Source of the DNA: Aureispira sp963837355
GTDB taxonomy: Bacteria; Bacteroidota; Bacteroidia; Chitinophagales; Saprospiraceae
Length of the DNA: 64,000 bases
Assembly: GCA_963837355.1 (NCBI GenBank)
Contig: CAWIMY010000003.1
Location: forward strand, 372,001 to 436,000
Direction: 5' to 3'
The notes under the pieces were generated by a model. The model worked only from the letters and a program-made list of their open reading frames with translations. It was not told the DNA's origin and made no database searches. The translations under genes and the position numbers were made by a program. Positions 62,150 to 64,000 of this stretch are shown here, piece by piece; positions within the stretch are counted from its first letter, which is position 1, and each line of letters opens with the position of its first letter.

Positions 62150-62689
62150 TTACTTTGGTTGGGCTAATTGAGCCGTGAGTTCTTTATTTTTTTCTTCTAA
62201 TAAGCTTCCAAAAGTGCGGTTGACTACAGACGCTTGCATGGATCCCCCCTCGTAGCGGGCACCTGCTTGACGTGCCTTTTGTTGGGCATCTTCTAGAAAT
62301 ACCAATATTTCCTGCAAAAACGCTTCTTGCTGGGCAGGATGTTGGGCGAGGTGTTCTTCTATCAACGTGCGCAGTTCTTTTTCGACCAAACAAGCCGCGA
62401 CTTGGCTACAGACGTTCATTTCCAATTGATTGTCCCCACCAAAGGAACAATCGACTAAGTCGCTGGTATCACCATAGAAAGCGACCATAAAAGGCTCTTC
62501 GGAGACCACATCACAGTTGTCCTTCCCTCTGATATAAAGATCCATAGAATCTTGCAAGGCTTGAATAGCAGGCGAAACGATGGACGCGGCTATGCTTGGC
62601 GGAGTTGTGGGTAGCGTGGCAGATGGCGTGTCGCTAGAATCACATTGCACACCAAGCAATCCGAGGAAAAGTAGGCAATAAATTTTCAT
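62150..62689 (-). CDS. Small lipoprotein
   Basis: A 179-residue protein from the ATG at 62689. Lipobox LLFLGLLGVQCDSS; a Thr/Pro/Ser linker; then ~130 residues with several Cys (DNCDVVSEE, VDCSFGGDN, MNVCSQVAACLVEK) and long helices (KELRTLIEEHLAQHPAQQEA, LLEEKNKELTAQ). Function unknown. Periplasmic, membrane-anchored; the five Cys in the soluble part may form disulphides. The longer frame to 62779 is not supported. Confidence 0.7.
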   Translation of the reverse strand: MKIYCLLFLGLLGVQCDSSDTPSATLPTTPPSIAASIVSPAIQALQDSMDLYIRGKDNCDVVSEEPFMVAFYGDTSDLVDCSFGGDNQLEMNVCSQVAACLVEKELRTLIEEHLAQHPAQQEAFLQEILVFLEDAQQKARQAGARYEGGSMQASVVNRTFGSLLEEKNKELTAQLAQPK

Positions 62690-62740
62690 GTTTGTTCGTT
62701 TTTGTAGCAATACCATACTTCTCTTTTTATAATTTTCTAA

Positions 62741-63072
62741 CTCAGTACAGTGTAACAGAAGTTTTCCTACAAATAACAATAGCTAAAGTAAAAGCAATTG
62801 CCACGGATTTGAATGGGCATTGCAGGGAGCTGGATAAGCGAACCGCCTTTTTGTGAGACGGTATTTTTATCTTTGATAAAAATAAAACCTCTCTTGTTTG
62901 AGCCGAAGGCGAGTTTGGGAGGTTTAGACGAGCGAAAAAGGCTGTTTGCCCAGCTCCTTGCTTTAGCCCTAGCCTTTTTTGGTTACTTTTTTTGGCAATG
63001 AAAAAAAGTGACACCCAGTCTACTTAAAACAATATACCCTCTGTTCAAAAACTTCTGTTACACGGTACTAAG
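62741..63072. repeat. 332-bp element bounded by 25-bp inverted repeats (MITE- or REP-like)
   Basis: CTCAGTACAGTGTAACAGAA.. (62741-62765) and its inverted copy (63048-63072) match at 23 of 25 bases. Next to the right end lies a 21-nt palindrome (ACACGGTAC-TAA-GTACCGTGT, 63060-63080). Inside is a gene-free segment with Ala/Lys-rich shadow frames and a TTTTTTTGGCAATGAAAAAA motif that I associate, from memory, with intergenic repeats in Bacteroidota genomes. No transposase and no clear target duplication is seen. Confidence 0.5.
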
Positions 63073-63232
63073 TACCGTGTATTTCGTAAACTACTGCTTT
63101 TTTGTGGTAGACCATTTGCGCGCTATTTTAAGTCATGCGTATTCCCGCTTCAAAAGTCGTTTTTTTGTAAAATTTCTGTGTACTTTCATGCCGCCCCCAT
63201 TCAAGCCCCATAACTATTCAAAATAACCATCA

Positions 63233-63610
63233 ATGAATAACAAGATTTTAGCAGCCAGCTTGTCCCTATGCTTAACTATTGGTTTAGTCGCTTGCGGCGA
63301 CAACAATTCGACAGACGTAGAAGACATCACGTACGATTGCACGAGCAGTACACCCACCTATACGACCGATATTAAGCCTATTATGGATAGCCAATGTGCT
63401 ACCAGTGGTTGCCACGATGCCACTACTAGAGCCGAGGGCATCGACTTGAGTACTTACGCTTCCGTTTCAGGGGCAGCCTCTGAGAAGAAATTCAGAGGAA
63501 GCATAGAGCATCTTTCAGGCTATAAAGAAATGCCCGAGCGAGCGAGTAAATTACCTGACTCTGATTTGCAAAAAATATATTGTTGGATCGAGAGCGGCAA
63601 ACCGCAATAG
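63233..63610 (+). CDS. Cytochrome c-like lipoprotein
   Basis: A 125-residue lipoprotein (lipobox LTIGLVACGD, Cys at about 21). The mature part resembles the short c-type cytochrome-like domains of Bacteroidota and Planctomycetes: YTTDIKPIMDSQCATSGCHD, with a Cys-x4-Cys-His arrangement rather than Cys-x2-Cys-His, then GIDLSTYASVSGAA, YKEMPERASKLPDSDLQKI and the closing CWIESGKP. A C-terminal Met (EMPER) could be the axial haem ligand. Probably a haem-binding periplasmic protein; electron partner unknown. Confidence 0.78.
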   Translation: MNNKILAASLSLCLTIGLVACGDNNSTDVEDITYDCTSSTPTYTTDIKPIMDSQCATSGCHDATTRAEGIDLSTYASVSGAASEKKFRGSIEHLSGYKEMPERASKLPDSDLQKIYCWIESGKPQ

Positions 63611-63644
63611 AGCGTTCCGTACTTTGGCAGGGCACTACGGTACC

Positions 63645-63809
63645 TTACCAAAAGTCTGCCACTACTGCAAACAACTCCTCGCAATAAAAGGGGGCGTTGT
63701 CCTCCTCCTCTACTTCAAAGTAAAAACGCTGCACCAGCGTATCTTTCTCTTGAGCAGTCAAGACGAGTACCCAGCACAAAAGTCCACAAACAAGGTGAAA
63801 TTTTCTCAT
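63645..63809 (-). CDS. Possible 54-residue secreted protein
   Basis: A minus-strand frame from an ATG at 63809 to a TAA at 63645. It begins with a good signal peptide (MRKFHLVCGLLCWVLVLTAQ) and continues with an acidic mature part (KDTLVQRFYFEVEEEDNAPF, then YCEELFAVVADFW). The codon pattern looks real. It may be truncated by a frame error as other genes here are. Convergent with the cytochrome-like gene and preceded on its own strand by a terminator hairpin. Confidence 0.45.
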   Translation of the reverse strand: MRKFHLVCGLLCWVLVLTAQEKDTLVQRFYFEVEEEDNAPFYCEELFAVVADFW

Positions 63810-63842
63810 AACAAGTGTTCAAAAGTGACTTTACCCAGCCAT

Positions 63843-63878
63843 AAAAATGCCCCTAATTCTACCACAGAATCAGGGGCA
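63843..63878 (-). terminator. Minus-strand terminator near the right edge
   Basis: TGCCCCTGATTCT and AGAATTAGGGGCA (minus strand) form a 13-bp stem with one mismatch, followed by five T. It implies a minus-strand gene ending close to its right side. Confidence 0.75.
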
Positions 63879-63927
63879 GGATGGGCAAACTAATTAGGTC
63901 TTGCCTTCCTATCGTTTATCAGTAGCG

Positions 63928-64000
63928 CTAGCTTTCTATTGTTATAAAAAAGGCGCAGTATTGGCGGTTAACTTCTTGAAAAACGAGAGCTACGGCCATA
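63928..64000 (-). CDS. Possible C-terminal end of a gene cut by the window edge
   Basis: The minus-strand frame from the window edge (63999) reads MAVALVFQEVNRQYCAFFIT then IES and a stop at 63928. The stop is 50 nt before a terminator hairpin on the same strand, which supports a gene end here. Too short to identify. Could be chance. Confidence 0.25.
   Translation of the reverse strand, partial: MAVALVFQEVNRQYCAFFITIES

Noticed and set aside
62742..63014. 90-codon minus-strand frame inside the inverted-repeat element
   Set aside because: It starts and ends with the element, has Lys/Ser-rich, repeat-like content and no recognised domain; treated as part of the element.
63624..63893. 89-codon plus-strand frame after the cytochrome-like gene
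   Set aside because: Runs through a minus-strand terminator and opposite a more convincing minus-strand frame with a signal peptide.

Overview
The window looks like chromosomal DNA of a Bacteroidota member, most likely of the Saprospiria type (this placement is an inference). Evidence: four proteins end in type IX secretion (T9SS) type A sorting domains; there are DUF4476, DUF3857, YARHG, S74-tail and PKD-like secreted proteins; lipoproteins are frequent; Shine-Dalgarno sequences are not evident; and the tRNA-Leu gene has a textbook Bacteroidota promoter (TTTG, 21 nt, TATATTTG). No phage, conjugative element, intact insertion sequence, CRISPR array or recognisable defence island is visible.

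Layout. 0-5.2 kb: truncated DUF3857 protein, DUF6157, lipocalin-like protein, a short-chain dehydrogenase, two YodC-like (DUF2158) proteins (the second with an extreme Asp/Leu tail) and the tRNA1(Val) methyltransferase. 5.2-7 kb: two paralogous secreted mini-proteins and two related promoter/leader segments, one of which ends in its own hairpin and may be an orphan small RNA or 26-residue peptide gene. 7-20.8 kb: mostly housekeeping and metabolism (orphan 509-residue protein, multi-pass membrane protein, alpha/beta hydrolase, S74-tail T9SS protein, NAD-binding protein, Xaa-Pro aminopeptidase, SurE, HemB, nitrilase, Bcr/CflA transporter). 20.8-25 kb: NlpC/P60 protein, tRNA-Leu(UAG), trigger factor, tandem ArsR-type regulators. 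25-38 kb: surface-protein region with a 1650-residue barrel-plus-13-repeat protein, two DUF4476 proteins, a DoxX-like membrane protein and a PKD-repeat T9SS protein. 38-53 kb: PepT, TPR protein, STAS-like protein, desaturase, a TIR-like/TPR/dehydrogenase fusion, RsgA, FtsX-like permease, a YARHG lipoprotein and small envelope proteins. 53-64 kb: TPR protein, two paralogous dockerin-like T9SS proteins, ornithine aminotransferase, an RsmB-type rRNA methyltransferase, a lipoprotein, a 332-bp inverted-repeat-bounded element and a cytochrome-like lipoprotein.

About a dozen single-base indels break otherwise convincing reading frames, mostly at short homopolymers. One lies in hemB, normally needed for haem synthesis. 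This points to residual consensus errors in the assembly rather than true gene decay, so split genes are annotated here as single genes. A nine-G tract in a membrane protein gene remains a candidate for real phase variation. The most unusual features are the TIR-like/TPR/YdfG-type dehydrogenase fusion (42.8-45.1 kb), the Asp-Leu tail on a YodC-like protein, and the duplicated promoter/leader elements at 5.4-6.9 kb.
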